Shown here piece by piece: positions 44,929-56,342 of a stretch of 64,000 nt of DNA. The DNA comes from Sulfomarinibacter sp963733915 (GTDB lineage Bacteria; Acidobacteriota; Thermoanaerobaculia; Thermoanaerobaculales; Sulfomarinibacteraceae), in NCBI GenBank assembly GCA_963733915.1, contig CAVTEP010000011.1, positions 992,001-1,056,000 of the forward strand, in the 5' to 3' direction. The notes under the pieces are model-generated. The model had not been told where the DNA came from. It ran no database searches and saw only the letters and a list, made by a program, of their open reading frames with translations. Position numbers and translations under genes: made by a program. How positions within the stretch are numbered: the first letter of the stretch is position 1; every line of letters begins with the position of its first letter.

Positions 44929-45012
44929 CGCGCCGCTGGCGCGAAGCGGATTCGGAATGCCGTCCACCCAGCCTTGGAGGCAGCGGAAGCGAGCCTTCTG
45001 GCGCGTGAGTGC

Positions 45013-45603
45013 TCAGGAGGACTCGACTTCGCGGATTGCTCGATCGAGCAGGTCTTCGACGCCGAGGTCTGCCGCCCAGCGGTGGAGATGGTCCCGATCG
45101 AGCCCTTCGCGGGCCGCCATGAGCACGCCGAGAACGTCACGCCACTGCCGGTCGGACACCTCGCCGCCGCTGCGATACCACTGCAGCTTGCGCAGAACCG
45201 TGTCTTCGGCGGTCTTTACCCAGGCCGACCGCGGCGGGTCGGTGGTGATCTGCGTGAGCCGGCTTCGCTCGAGCTCCACATCATCGAACTCTCCGTTGCC
45301 CTTGACGAAGAAGTCCACCTTGAAGCCGGTCGCGAGGTGGATCGCATTGAACGATTCACGCCGCGCCACCGCCTCCTTCGCGACAGCCAGGTCGGCGTAG
45401 AAGTCCTCGTGAAGGCGGTCAACGAGCCGAGATACCGCCACAGCATCGACGTCGACGACCAGGTCGGCGTCCATGGTCTGCCGCGGCACACCGTGGATCG
45501 CGCTCGCGAATGAGCCCCCGAGGTGGTAGCGGACCCCGAGTTCTTCGAGAATATCGATCACTTGGAGAACGATTGACAGCGAGGCCGGCGTCTCCTGCGT
45601 CAT
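45013..45603 (-). CDS. Nucleotidyltransferase-like protein (AbiEii/MNT type), possible toxin
   Basis: The 196-residue protein has a nucleotidyltransferase-type start: LGVRYHLGGSFASAIHGVPRQTMDADLVVDVDAVAV, in which GS and DAD stand for the GSx(n)DxD metal site. FKVDFFVKGNGEFDDVELERS and TAEDTVLRKLQWYRSGGEVSDRQWRDVLG follow. This is the AbiEii/HI0074-like family often found with a small partner. Its start overlaps the stop of the 85-residue upstream gene (ATGA). A toxin-antitoxin or regulatory pair is likely. Confidence 0.75.
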   Translation of the reverse strand: MTQETPASLSIVLQVIDILEELGVRYHLGGSFASAIHGVPRQTMDADLVVDVDAVAVSRLVDRLHEDFYADLAVAKEAVARRESFNAIHLATGFKVDFFVKGNGEFDDVELERSRLTQITTDPPRSAWVKTAEDTVLRKLQWYRSGGEVSDRQWRDVLGVLMAAREGLDRDHLHRWAADLGVEDLLDRAIREVESS

Positions 45604-45857
45604 CGTCGGGTAGCCGTCGGACGGCCCCAGATCCGAGTCGCCGTTTCTTCGCCCCACAACAGGTCCATCAGCAGGCGGTGGAGCTCCTCCTCGGAGGCTT
45701 CCGGAAACCGAGATCGTAGACCGGCCATCATGAGCCTACGGTTCGCCTCGCCCGCGTCTCCCAGCAGCTCGAGCTTCCGCCAGGCTGGGAGCGACCTGAG
45801 GATCTCGATCTGAGCTTTCTCGGCGGCGCCTGTGGTGTCGCGTGACAGAGTGCCCAT
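45600..45857 (-). CDS. Small partner of the nucleotidyltransferase
   Basis: An 85-residue alpha-helical protein, MGTLSRDTTGAAEKAQIEIL onward, with FPEASEEELHRLLMDLLWGEETATRIWG. The helix SRFPEASEEELHRLL recurs in small proteins encoded before nucleotidyltransferases in several phyla, as far as I recall. The overlap with the next start (ATGA) shows translational coupling. I infer an antitoxin or substrate partner; no biochemical role is known to me. Confidence 0.62.
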   Translation of the reverse strand: MGTLSRDTTGAAEKAQIEILRSLPAWRKLELLGDAGEANRRLMMAGLRSRFPEASEEELHRLLMDLLWGEETATRIWGRPTATRR

Positions 45858-45880
45858 ATGTGCCAAGTCTAAACCACCCA

Positions 45881-46282
45881 TCACCACTCCGGCACCTCGG
45901 TACAGCCGTGATTGATCGAGAATTCGGGAAGGACTCTCTACCCGGTATAGGAAGTGTCGTCGCGTACGAGCCGGAGATCGGTGTGGGCCTCGAGCCGGGC
46001 CTTGAGCGCCACCTCGACCCGCAGCCCGAGGTCGAAGGCGTGCCACACCTCGCCCATCCCGCCGCGGCCCGGCATCTCGACGATCTGGTAGCGTTCGCCC
46101 AGTACCTGCCCGGGCACGGAGCCCCGCAGCCCCTCCGGCAGGTCGAGGGTCTCGTCTTCGGCTTCCGTGCGGGTTGCGAGGTCAGCCTCACAGGTACCGA
46201 GGATCGGCCCGGGCCCGGATGCAGCCGGTGTGCCGCAGCCGTCATGGTTGTGCTGCGACATGTTCTTTCCAGCTAGTACCAC
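45881..46282 (-). pseudogene. Relic of a WD40 Ser/Thr kinase: N terminus joined to the last codons
   Basis: The minus strand encodes a kinase N terminus: RTEAEDETLDLPEGLRGSVPGQVLGERYQIVEMPGRGGMGEVWHAFDLGLRVEVALK, including the Gly-rich loop and the VALK lysine. Soon after, at 45881-45900, another frame gives CTEVPEW-stop, the shared C-terminal end of the giant kinases. About 3.5 kb of kinase, ATPase and propeller sequence is missing. This looks like internal deletion of a former paralog. Confidence 0.7.
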
Positions 46283-46291
46283 GGCGTTCGA

Positions 46292-46319
46292 TTGCTCTGT
46301 AGCACGAATATGCTACACT
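46292..46319 (+). promoter_or_regulatory. Promoter and operator of the AbrB/Doc module
   Basis: TTGCTC (46292-46297), 16-base spacer, TACACT (46314-46319). A perfect 7-bp dyad TGTAGCA/TGCTACA (46298-46304 with 46311-46317) fills the spacer and overlaps the -10, as expected for autoregulation by the antitoxin. Confidence 0.6.
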
Positions 46320-46359
46320 GACATCGTGGCTGGTCGAACGGCTCGGCGAGAGGAGATTC

Positions 46360-46590
46360 ATGATGGTGAAAGAGACGAAGATCCGGCGGGCCGGGGGGTC
46401 GCTGAGCGCGACCTTGCCGAAAGACATGGTCGATCGTCTGCAGCTTGCGGCCGGCGACTCGGTCTTCATCGTCGAAACCGATCGCGGGCTGTTGCTGACG
46501 CCGTACGATCCGGCCTTCGAACGGGCTCTCTCCGCGTACCGTCGCGGGGCGCAGAAGTACCGCAACGCCCTGCGCGAGCTCGCCAAGTGA
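46360..46590 (+). CDS. AbrB/MazE-type antitoxin
   Basis: The 76-residue protein has a swapped-hairpin DNA-binding domain (ETKIRRAGGSLSATLPKDMVDRLQLAAGDSVFIVETDRGLLLTPYD) and a C-terminal tail that would bind a toxin. GAGAGGAG precedes the ATG. Its stop overlaps the GTG start of the Doc gene (GTGA). It should neutralise Doc and repress the promoter through the dyad at 46298-46317. Confidence 0.88.
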   Translation: MMVKETKIRRAGGSLSATLPKDMVDRLQLAAGDSVFIVETDRGLLLTPYDPAFERALSAYRRGAQKYRNALRELAK

Positions 46591-46982
46591 GCGATCCGCT
46601 CCGGCTCGACCGGCTGGTGGTCGAGGCCATCCACTTCGATCAGCTTCGGCTCCACGGCGGGTTGCCCGGCGTGCGTGACGAGAACGCGCTCGAATCCGCG
46701 TTGGCGCGGCCGCGCAACCGCGCGGCGTACGGGAGCGACTCTGACCTCGCCGCACTCGCCGCCGCTTACGGCTTCGGCCTTGCGACCTCCCATCCCTTCA
46801 ACGACGGCAACAAGCGGGCCGGCTTCCTCGCCATGTACGTGTTTCTGGAACTGAGCGGGCTCGAAATCGAGGCCGAGGAGGCCGAGGTGGTCGAACTCAT
46901 GGTGGCGGTCGCCGCCGGGCGCACGACCGAGACAGAACTCACGGGATGGCTGCGCCGCCGCCTGCGCCCGGTCGGCGGCTGA
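46587..46982 (+). CDS. Doc-type (death on curing, Fic fold) toxin
   Basis: The 131-residue protein contains the Doc/Fic motif HPFNDGNKRAGFLAMYVFL, and upstream LRLHGGLPGVRDENALESALARP as in Doc. Doc phosphorylates EF-Tu and stops translation. The GTG at 46587 overlaps the antitoxin stop, a typical coupling. Confidence 0.9.
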   Translation: MSDPLRLDRLVVEAIHFDQLRLHGGLPGVRDENALESALARPRNRAAYGSDSDLAALAAAYGFGLATSHPFNDGNKRAGFLAMYVFLELSGLEIEAEEAEVVELMVAVAAGRTTETELTGWLRRRLRPVGG

Positions 46983-46997
46983 CGCGGTGCGCCTGCG

Positions 46998-47075
46998 CGA
47001 ACCTCCGGTCTCCTCCGGCAGGCCGAGGATCGCCCCCTCCTCCTCGGTGCGGGTCGGGAGGTCGGGATCAGTCAT
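46998..47075 (-). pseudogene. Second kinase relic: first about 26 codons
   Basis: The minus strand reads MTDPDLPTRTEEEGAILGLP followed by EETGG, close to the N terminus of the intact kinases (MTDDHLPTRTEGEGETLDMPE). The similarity stops at the end of the Doc gene, so the toxin module lies between two kinase relics. Confidence 0.6.
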
Positions 47076-47091
47076 CTCGGGCGCCCGAAAA

Positions 47092-47202
47092 GTGCGGGCG
47101 AGACGCCCGCACCACGATTGTTATGGCTTTGTGTTGCAAGCGCCCCGCCTGCACCATAACAATTCTCTTGTCGCCATTGTGGTGCGGCCGTCTCGGCCGC
47201 AC
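47092..47202. repeat. Paired-hairpin repeat, copy upstream of mntA
   Basis: Hairpin GTGCGGGCG/CGCCCGCAC (47092-47112), then inverted ATTGTTATGG/CCATAACAAT, then hairpin GTGCGGCCG/CGGCCGCAC (47182-47202). The two outer hairpins face each other with shared CCACRATTG/CATTGTGG flanks. Confidence 0.65.
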
Positions 47203-47276
47203 GCGCACCGCGACCCGGGGCGCGGCCGTCGCGACCGACGGTCACCTGAGGTATCCTCGGTGGGGAGGCCCCGATC

Positions 47277-47702
47277 GTGAAACCCGAAACCGCCCTGGCC
47301 GAGCGCGTTGCCGCAGTGCTGTCGGCGCGCCCGGAGATCCTCGAGGCGTACCTCTTCGGATCGCACGCCCGAGGTGCAGGCCAGACCCACAGCGACGTCG
47401 ACATCGCGGTCTTCATCGACGAAGGATCGATCGATCCGGGCCCCTTCGGATATGGATCCGAGCTGACTACGGCGCTGATGAGCGGGCTCGGCACCAATGC
47501 TGTCGATGTCGTGGTTCTGAACCACGCGCCGCCGCTCCTGTACCACCGGGTGCTGCGCGACGGGATGCGGCTGTTTGCTCGCGACCTTCGGGCGACGACG
47601 GTCCGCGAAGGGCGAGCCCTGTCACGCCACTGCGACTTCGTACCGCATCTGGCCAAGATCGACGCCCTGCTCGGCAGCCGCAGGCCGAGCCCGACGAGGT
47701 GA
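47277..47702 (+). CDS. mntA: MntA-type nucleotidyltransferase antitoxin
   Basis: The 141-residue MNT-domain protein has the active-site motif LFGSHARGAGQTHSDVDIAVF (GSx10DxD). MntA enzymes add AMP to the HEPN toxin HepT and so silence it. Starts at GTG 47277; the HepT gene begins two bases after its stop. Confidence 0.87.
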   Translation: MKPETALAERVAAVLSARPEILEAYLFGSHARGAGQTHSDVDIAVFIDEGSIDPGPFGYGSELTTALMSGLGTNAVDVVVLNHAPPLLYHRVLRDGMRLFARDLRATTVREGRALSRHCDFVPHLAKIDALLGSRRPSPTR

Positions 47703-47704
47703 CC

Positions 47705-48136
47705 ATGGGTCCGGGCGAGATCGACGTCGAGGTAATCCGCCGGCACCTGGCCGCGCTGCGCGAGGCGCTCGCAGTGCTTGCTGCGCGCAGCGACGTTTCG
47801 ACCGACGACCTCGAAACTGACACCGAGTTGCTGTGGATCGTCGAGCGCGGCCTGCAGCTCTGCTGCCAGAATGTCCTCGACATCGCCACCCACATCGCGG
47901 CCTGCCGGGGATGCGACATTCCGGACTACGCCAGCGCCATCGACGAGCTCGGGCACCTGGGTGTGCTCGACCGCGAGTTCGCGCGAGGCTTCCGCAACCT
48001 GGCCGGATTCCGAAACGTCCTGGTGCACGGCTACCTGGACGTGGACCTGGATGTCCTGCACAGGCTCCTGCACGAGGGACTCGATGACTTCCAGTCTTTC
48101 GCCGCCCGCACAGAGGCTTACCTGGAAAGCCTCTGA
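47705..48136 (+). CDS. hepT: HepT-type (HEPN) toxin
   Basis: The 143-residue HEPN protein (DUF86) has the ribonuclease motif FRNVLVHGY (RN-x3-H-x-Y) and helices LLWIVERGLQLCCQNVLDIATHIAA. The Tyr is the target of MntA adenylylation in the known pair. Coupled to mntA. Confidence 0.88.
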   Translation: MGPGEIDVEVIRRHLAALREALAVLAARSDVSTDDLETDTELLWIVERGLQLCCQNVLDIATHIAACRGCDIPDYASAIDELGHLGVLDREFARGFRNLAGFRNVLVHGYLDVDLDVLHRLLHEGLDDFQSFAARTEAYLESL

Positions 48137-48199
48137 TCTCGACCTCTCGCCCTCCCTCCAGAACGCGCCTCCGTTTGCTGTCGCCTGGCTTGTGATCGC

Positions 48200-48242
<43 letters not shown>

Positions 48243-48244
48243 CA

Positions 48245-51200
48245 TCACCACTCCGGCACCGTCTCCCAGCCGGGGAAGGGGCCGACCTCGATCTTCCAGC
48301 CGGTGGAGGACTCTTCGTCGCGGACGGCGCGGAGGTTGGTGAGGCTCTTGAGCTTGGCGATCAGCTCGTCGTGCGGCAGGGTGTGGAGCGGCGGCTTCGA
48401 GAGGTCGGGCATGGGCCAGAGGCGGATCGCTTCGTCCAGACCACCAGAGGCAATCCAGCGGCCCTGAGGGTCGATACTGACGCCATACACGGTGCGTTCG
48501 TGACCAAGCAGAAGGTGGGGTTCCGCGCCGTTGAGCGGGCCGATCCGAACCTCACCGTCGCTGTCGCCGGTCACGAGAAAGTCACCGTCTGGTTCCAGCG
48601 CGAGGGCCAAAACGTCGTTCCCGAAGGCCTCCAGTCGGGTGAGGGTTCCGGATTCGACATCGAGCAGCACCACTCTTCTGTCGAGATTCCCCGGATTGTC
48701 GGTCGCGACCAGCACCACGCGGCTCCCGTCTTTGGTTGCAGCGAAGCGGTTCAGCGTCCCCTCGTAGACAAGCTCGCGTTCACCGGTTTCTATGTCCCAT
48801 CGCAGGAGACCAGACTCGCTCATCGAGAGCAGTCGGCCGTCGTTTGTGAACTGGAGGCTGGCAACGTTGGGGGCTTCGCCGACATCGAGCACCGACACTT
48901 CGGCTCCTGATTCCACGTCCCACACGCGAATGGCTCGCTCATCAACAATATTTTGCCCCCCGGCACCCGCGACGAGTCGGCCGTCCAGGCTGAATGCGCT
49001 TGCCACCACCTGACCGTCGAATCCCGGGAGACGGCGGGAAGGCCCATCATCCACCGGCAGTAGCCTCGCACCGCGGAAGTCTGAACCTGCCAGAATCAAA
49101 CCCCCATCCGGCGACCTGGACAGGTAGAGTCCGGTTCCCATCTCGCGGACTCCTTCGGTCGAGGCCTCTTCGAGGTTCGCGAGTCTCACGATTCCGTCCC
49201 TGCCGGCCCACGCCAACCAGCCCGCCTTCGGGCCAAGAATGAGACTAGAGACCCCTTTTTCGCCAACGCGTATTTCCAAAGGGTAAGCTCGAGTGAGTGG
49301 CCAAAGAGTCAATCCCAAGTCATCACCGGTCGCCAGCATCCGTCCGGACGGATCGAAGTCGAGTCCGTTGAGCTGGCGGACGTCACCCCGATGGAGGACG
49401 AGCGCCTCGATGCTGGCCGATCCACTCATTGGCCAGAGGCGAACAGTCATGTCGGGCGAAACCCTTGCAACCCTTTTTCCGACGGTGTCCCAGCTCCACC
49501 CTAGCCAGCCCTTGTTTCCGAGGTTGAACCGGCGGAGAAACCGGGGCGCCTCGCCGGACAGGTCCCACACCGACGCGATCCAGTTGTCGTCTTCGACGGT
49601 CGCTGCCTCGAGCAAGGAGCCGTCGGCGGTGACGTTCAGCCAACGGATTCCCTCGGAGCCCCGGAGGATTCTCGACGTCGAGCTGTCACTCAGGTCCCAC
49701 AGCCGAATCTCACCGGCTGCGTCCGCGGTGGCAAAGAAACGTCCGAGTGGATCGCAGGCCCCCTCCACGATCGGATGTGCATGTCGACCGAGAAGTCGTG
49801 CCGGACCCAAGCCCTCGTCGTCGATGTCGGCAATCAGAGCCTGATTGTTGACTCGGATGCCGATCCAACGCCCACGAGGGTCGAGGTAGGAGCGCCCGAT
49901 GAGAGTTTTCTCCACGTCCCGGGAGTAGAGCCCTGCCCCGATGCCGACGAGGGGGCTCTCCTCGTCCTTGGGCAAGAACTCGTATTCGAGGAGACCCAGC
50001 CGGATGGTGGAGCCGTCAAACGCCAACGTGTCGACCACGACGCGTTGATCCTCGACGATCAGCAGGACATGCCGGTTCCGGCTGGTATCTTCGGCCAAAC
50101 TCCACGTCCATGCCGGTTCCCGGTAGGCGAGCTTGCCCAGCTGACGACCATCGGGCAGCGACCACAAGACGTGATCCCAGGTGTTCTCGGCCCCCGATCC
50201 GAACGACATCATGTGGCCCGTTGCGCTCGGTGGCGTGATCCAGACGGTGTTCGTGTCGGGATAAGCGGTCTCGAGGTTCCGGACGGACCCGTTGGAATGG
50301 ACAATCCCGAGATGACTCTTTCTGTCCCCAGCCCGCGCGCGTCTGCTGTACACGAGCCACTGGCCGTCGGGACTGAACCACATCCACCGGGTAAAATCCT
50401 CAGTCGCAACCAGCGCCGTCGGGCCCCGCCACAGGGCGTCGAGCGCCAGTTTGCGGGCCGTCATGGTGTCGGCTTGCTCGAGGCTCGCTATTGCGTACGC
50501 AACGGTGGCTGACGGGTACGAATCAAGCGCCAGTTGGCCGAGAGACACGAGGTTGGCTGCCTTGGCGCGGCGGGACTCGGCAATCGCCTGCTGACGTGAC
50601 ACGCCGACGACACCGAGCACCGCGAGGAGCACCCCGAATGAGGCCGCCATAGCGATACGGCGCCGGCGTTTTCGTCGTCTCGCGTGGCCGGTCATGGCGA
50701 CCGTAAATGCCTCCTCGGTGTCAGTGAGTCCGCCGGCATACCGTTCCCGCCACAGCGCGTACTCCCGAAACGCAGAGCCCGTCCACAGCAGATCGTTGCT
50801 GCGGCCGTGCTCATCCCAGGTCCTGGCCGCCTGGCGGAGCTGGTCGCGGAGCTGGGCGGCGTCGGCGTCCTGGGTCTGCCAGCGCACGAGGCGAGGCCAG
50901 TTGGCGAGCAGCGACTCGTGGATGATCTCGACGCGGCGGGTGGGTTCCCGGTCGTCTTCGCGGACCTCGTACGACGTGAGCAGGCGGGCGTCTATCAACG
51001 ATCGAAGAACCGCCGCGCCCGATTCGCGGCGCGAATCGGGAAATATGGAGAGCAGATCATCCCACTCGCGAACGGCGCGGGTGCCCTCGGCGGTGACGAG
51101 GTTGCGGAACAGCTCGCGCACGATCGGGATGTGCTCGTGGCCGATCCGATCGACGGTGGCCTCGGCGTGGCGGGCGAGGGCCCCACCGACGCCGCCGATG

Positions 51201-51692
51201 TCCTGGTACGCCTGGCGGGTGAGGAGACCGGTCTCGCGGTCGCGCTTCTCCCAGAGTCGAGCGGCCGCGAACGCCAGCAGTGGCAGTGCGCCGCGCTCGC
51301 CCTCGACCTCGGCCAGCATCTCTTCGACGAGCTCGTCGTCCTCGAAGCGGTAGCCGCACTGCAGGGCCGGCTGGGTCAGGGCGCGGCGGAGGGCGGCGCC
51401 GGAAGGTGGATCGGCAGCGCGTGTCAGGTCGGCGAACGATCGGTCGCAGGGACTCGTGCCGGGGCACGTGGATGAGGAAGTCGTCGCGCATGGACAGCAG
51501 CACGAAGACGTCGGCCTCGAGCACCAGCCGTTCGAGCAGCTCCGCGAACCGACGCTGGTCCTCGGCGAGTTCTGCGTGAAAAGCTCCTCGAACTGGTCGA
51601 CGATCACCAGGGCGCCCGTCGATGCCGCTTCCGCCACCGCGAGAGGACGCTCGTCGCGCCACGTCCGGGTCGTCGAAGCGCCGTCGGAGTCT

Positions 51693-51709
<17 letters not shown>
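48245..51709 (-). CDS. Giant kinase A, nSTAND C-terminal part, TM helix and WD40-type propeller
   Basis: This frame carries the second half of a kinase-nSTAND-WD40 protein. It starts with the Walker B region (ALVIVDQFEELFT), then a stretch near 51400-51600 read in the wrong frame (the right frame gives RFAELLERLVLEADVFVLLSMRDDFLIHVPRHE). The STAND helical domain follows (GALPLLAFAAARLWEKRDRETGLLTRQAYQDIGGVGGALARHAEATV, IIHESLLANWPRLVRWQ). A basic stretch and a transmembrane helix (RRKRRRRIAMAASFGVLLAVLGVVGV) come next, then WD40-like blades to the shared end GPFPGWETVPEW. The kinase half lies upstream at 51693-52864. By the positive-inside rule the propeller would be outside the cytoplasm. 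Confidence 0.82.
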
Positions 51710-52864
<1,155 letters not shown>

Positions 52865-53161
52865 TCATTGCACATAGTCATGCCGACGTTCGAGATGTGC
52901 AGGCCAGAGGCCTGCACCACAATCGCACCGAGACAAATTGTGGCGCAGGCGTCCCGCCTGCACATCTCTCTCGAGCCGAACAAGCAGTCGGCCTGCGCCG
53001 GGCGATTACGCATCTGCCGCCTCAGGGCATCCTCTTTTCTTTATCGAGATCCTGGAGCTCACGCCCCAGGAAATGCTCCTTCGCCGCATGGCGGCTCTCG
53101 AGCAGGCGCCACCAGGCCGAGACAAAAGCTCAACACCCCAGCACGAGTTTCCCCTGACCGA
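52865..53161. repeat. Gap with paired-hairpin repeat
   Basis: Hairpin GTGCAGGCC/GGCCTGCAC (52897-52917) and hairpin GCAGGCG/CGCCTGC (52945-52961), enclosed by GATGTGC/GCACATC (52894-52966) and inner CACAAT/ATTGTG. A CTGGAGCTCACGCCCCAG dyad follows at about 53052. No gene seen. Confidence 0.65.
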
Positions 53162-56090
53162 TCAAAAGCTCAACCCGAACCCGAACCGGACGCTCCGTGG
53201 GGCCTGAAAGTATTGTGTCTCGCCGAAGTGCTCGTAGGGCACGCCGTTCCAGGCTTGTTCGGCGAAAATCTGGTTCCATTCCTCGGCGTCGTTGTTGGAG
53301 ACATTGAACACGTCGACCCGCAGGTTCCAGTCGAGGCCGCCGGCCGTGAAGGCGTACTTGACCATCAGGTCGATGCTCCAGACATTGGGAGTCGTGCCGA
53401 GCGAGCCGCGCGGCGTGGGCTCGCCGTCGGTGTAGAAGCTCGGATATCCCCACCATTGGGTCAGCGGGTCGCTCGGGTGGTAGCCAAAGGAGTTGAGCGG
53501 CTGGCCGGTCCTCCAGAAGACGTTGCCGCCGAGCTGGAGGCCGAAATCCCAGGCGTAGGCGCCGAAGAGCTTGGCGTTGTGGCGGTGGTCGTTGGGGAGG
53601 TCGCCGTAGCCGTACTCCATCATGCCCGGCGTATCGAAGCTGTGGTGCATGCCGGCGAGCGGGTTGCCCATATCGGAGTTGGTGGTGCCCTCGTAGTTGC
53701 CATAGGTGTGGGACCAGGTGTAGGAGCCCTGCAGCATCCAGTTGTCAGAGAAGCGGCGGGCAAAGGTCAGCTCGACCGCGTAGTGTTGGCGCTCGGCCTT
53801 GGGGTAGCCCATGTCCTCGGCGGAGATGCTCACCCGATCGAGCTCGCCGTCGCCGTCGATGTCGTACCAACCCTCGAAGTTGCGGCCGGGGTTGCCGAGC
53901 CGCCAGCCGGTGTCGTAGCAGTAGTCCTCGGTGCTGACCAGGTCCGGGTTGAGGCACTCGACCCCGTAGGCGTTCCAGAGACCGTGATCGATGGTGTAGT
54001 CCTCGATGATCTGGTTGAACCACCGCGCCACGCCTCGTACGCCCACCGTCCACACCGAACCCAGCGCCTGCTCGTAGCCGAGGATGATCTCGGTCTGGGA
54101 GATGGGCTCGAAGTTCTCCGAGATGGTCGCCCTCGGGTCGGGAACCACGCCGTCGTCATGCTGGTGAAACACCTCGTCCCCGACCGCCGAGGGCGAGCCG
54201 TCGGGGTTGATCTCCGCGTCGAAGGTGTAATACGTGAGGTCGGTGAAAATCCCTCCGGCGTTGAGGATGTTGGTGATCGACGCCACCGGCAGGTTGTAGA
54301 GACCGGCGCTGGCAAAGAGCTTGGACCTCCCCGTCCCCGTCAGGTCCCAGATGACGCCCAGCCGCGGCGCCCACTGGTCGGAGGTCTCGATAAAGGTCTC
54401 CCCGAGGCTGTTCTTGTTCTCGTAGCGCTCCCAGCGCAGACCGAGGTTGAGCGTGAGATCGGGGGCCACGGTCCAGCTGTCCTGGATATAGGCGGCGTTG
54501 GAGTTGACGTCGTACAGGCCGCCGCGTTGATAATATCTGATCAACACGAGCTCCTGGTCCCACGGCAGGTCGGAAAAGATGTAGGTCGCTGGATCCAGCT
54601 CCGGGTCACCGTTCGTGTAATAGAGATAGGACACGCCACCGGAGTACTGGACATCGGAGTACGATTGGTTGAGCTCATAATCGGCGCCGGCACGCAGCTG
54701 GTGGTGGCCGACAAACCAGTCGACGTCGAGGCGGTAGGCGTTGCGACTGTCCCAGTCGGTTCCCTGGCCGCTCCGCACCCAGCACCCGAGGTTGATGGTG
54801 GTGTCGCCGCGGTAGTCTCTTGCGTACGGGCACTGGTCGCCTTCGGTAAAGTTGAGACGGTTGAAATCGTTGCGCCCGGCCTGGGCTGACAGCAGCAGGG
54901 TGTCGCCGAGCATCCCCGTGTACTTCAGGATGTAGTTGTCGCCGCCGCGTTCTCGGACTCCGGTTCCCCGCACCTCGCCGACGGTGCGGGTCTCAGGGTC
55001 GTAGTCCGAGCGGGTGAAATTGACGTCGACCGCGTCCGAGATATAGGTCCCCTCCAACCGCTGACTCGGCGTGATGGTCCAGTCGAGCTTGGCACCCCAG
55101 TAGGGGTCCGAGCTCTCGTGGAGATCGGCCGTCCTCGTGTAGAGGTTAAACATGGAGGTGTCGGCGTAGCGCGTAAATGCGAAGAAGAACAGCTTGTCCC
55201 GAATGATCGGGCCGCCCAGCGAGGCGTTGACCTCGAGACGCTCCCGCGACTCGTCCTGGTTGTTGTATCCAGTAGGTGTCGGGCTCTTGCTCCTGAAGGC
55301 TCTCCGGTTCGAAGTAGGCGCTCAGCGCGCCTTGAAATGTGTTCGTGCCGCTCTTGGTGACCATGCTGATGACACCGCCGGTGGCGCGGCCGTACTCGGC
55401 CTCGTAGCCCCCGCTCTTGACCTGCACCTCGTCGACAAACTCCATCGGTATGAAGGTCGAGCCGAGCATGTGGCGGAAGCTGGTGACGTTGAGGCCGTTG
55501 ACCTGAAAGCTGTTCTCGCCGATCGATGCACCGCCGAACGATGCGAAGCCCTGCTCGGGGGTGAAGAGACCCAAATAACCCGGTTGCTGCCAGTACCGAG
55601 GCTGGACGACCGTGCCCGGCGCCAGCAGCGCGATGTTCGTCACCTCGCGCTGGACCGGGACGAAGCCCATCAGCTCGTCCGAGTTCACCGACAGCCCGCT
55701 GACGGTCGAGGTGACGTCCACCATCGGCGCATCGCCGGTCACCTCGATGGTGTTTTCGAAGCTGCCGATTTCGAGCGAAACATCCGCCGTGGACGTCCGG
55801 CCGTGATGGACCTCGACCGGGCGCCGCACGGTCTGAAAGCCGTCGAGCACGGCGGTGAGCTGATAGCGTGCCGGGGCCAGCGCCGAAAACCGAAACTCGC
55901 CCTGGTCGCGGGTCACCGCGCTCCTCGAAAAGCCGACCTCGGGGTTCTCGATGGTCACCTTGACCCCTGACAGCGGCTGGCCGTCCTGGGACGCGACCGC
56001 GCCCTGAATCTCCCCCGTGGTCTCCTGCGCTACGGCCGACGTTACCAACACCGTGAGCAACGCCACAGCGATCGACAGTGCGCGCTTCAT
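53162..56090 (-). CDS. TonB-dependent receptor with carboxypeptidase-like N domain (Oar-like), one frameshift
   Basis: The start at 56090 follows AGGAGGAGTC and gives a signal peptide (MKRALSIAVALLTVLVTSAVAQ). A carboxypeptidase-regulatory-like domain follows (GEIQGAVASQDGQPLSGVKVTIENPEVGFSRSAVTRDQGEFRFSAL). The plug contains NSFQVNGLNVTSFRHMLGSTFIPMEFVDEVQVKSGGYEAEYGRATGGVISMVTKSGTN. A one-base shift near 55262 interrupts the barrel; the next frame (from 55153) runs through many beta strands to the C-terminal Phe (RFGFGLSF). About 975 residues in total. Such receptors take up large substrates with TonB/ExbBD energy; the substrate is unknown. Confidence 0.85.
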
Positions 56091-56342
56091 GACTCCTCCT
56101 CCGAAGCCCCCATGAACGCCCGATGTCCAGATTTTCTTGTCACTGAATATGCGACCATTTCTGCCGTTATGCAAGAAATTCTGAGACGCAGGCGCAGATT
56201 CGTGTCCATGTTCCGGGGCTCCTACATCCAAATGTCGGTGCGGAGGCTGCGAGAAGTCCTCAGGGATTGGTTCGAGTTTGGTGCGAGCGGAGTGTCGGTT
56301 TTCGGTGCGCGAAGCAGCACGTGAGATTTGTGCGGGCCCTGG

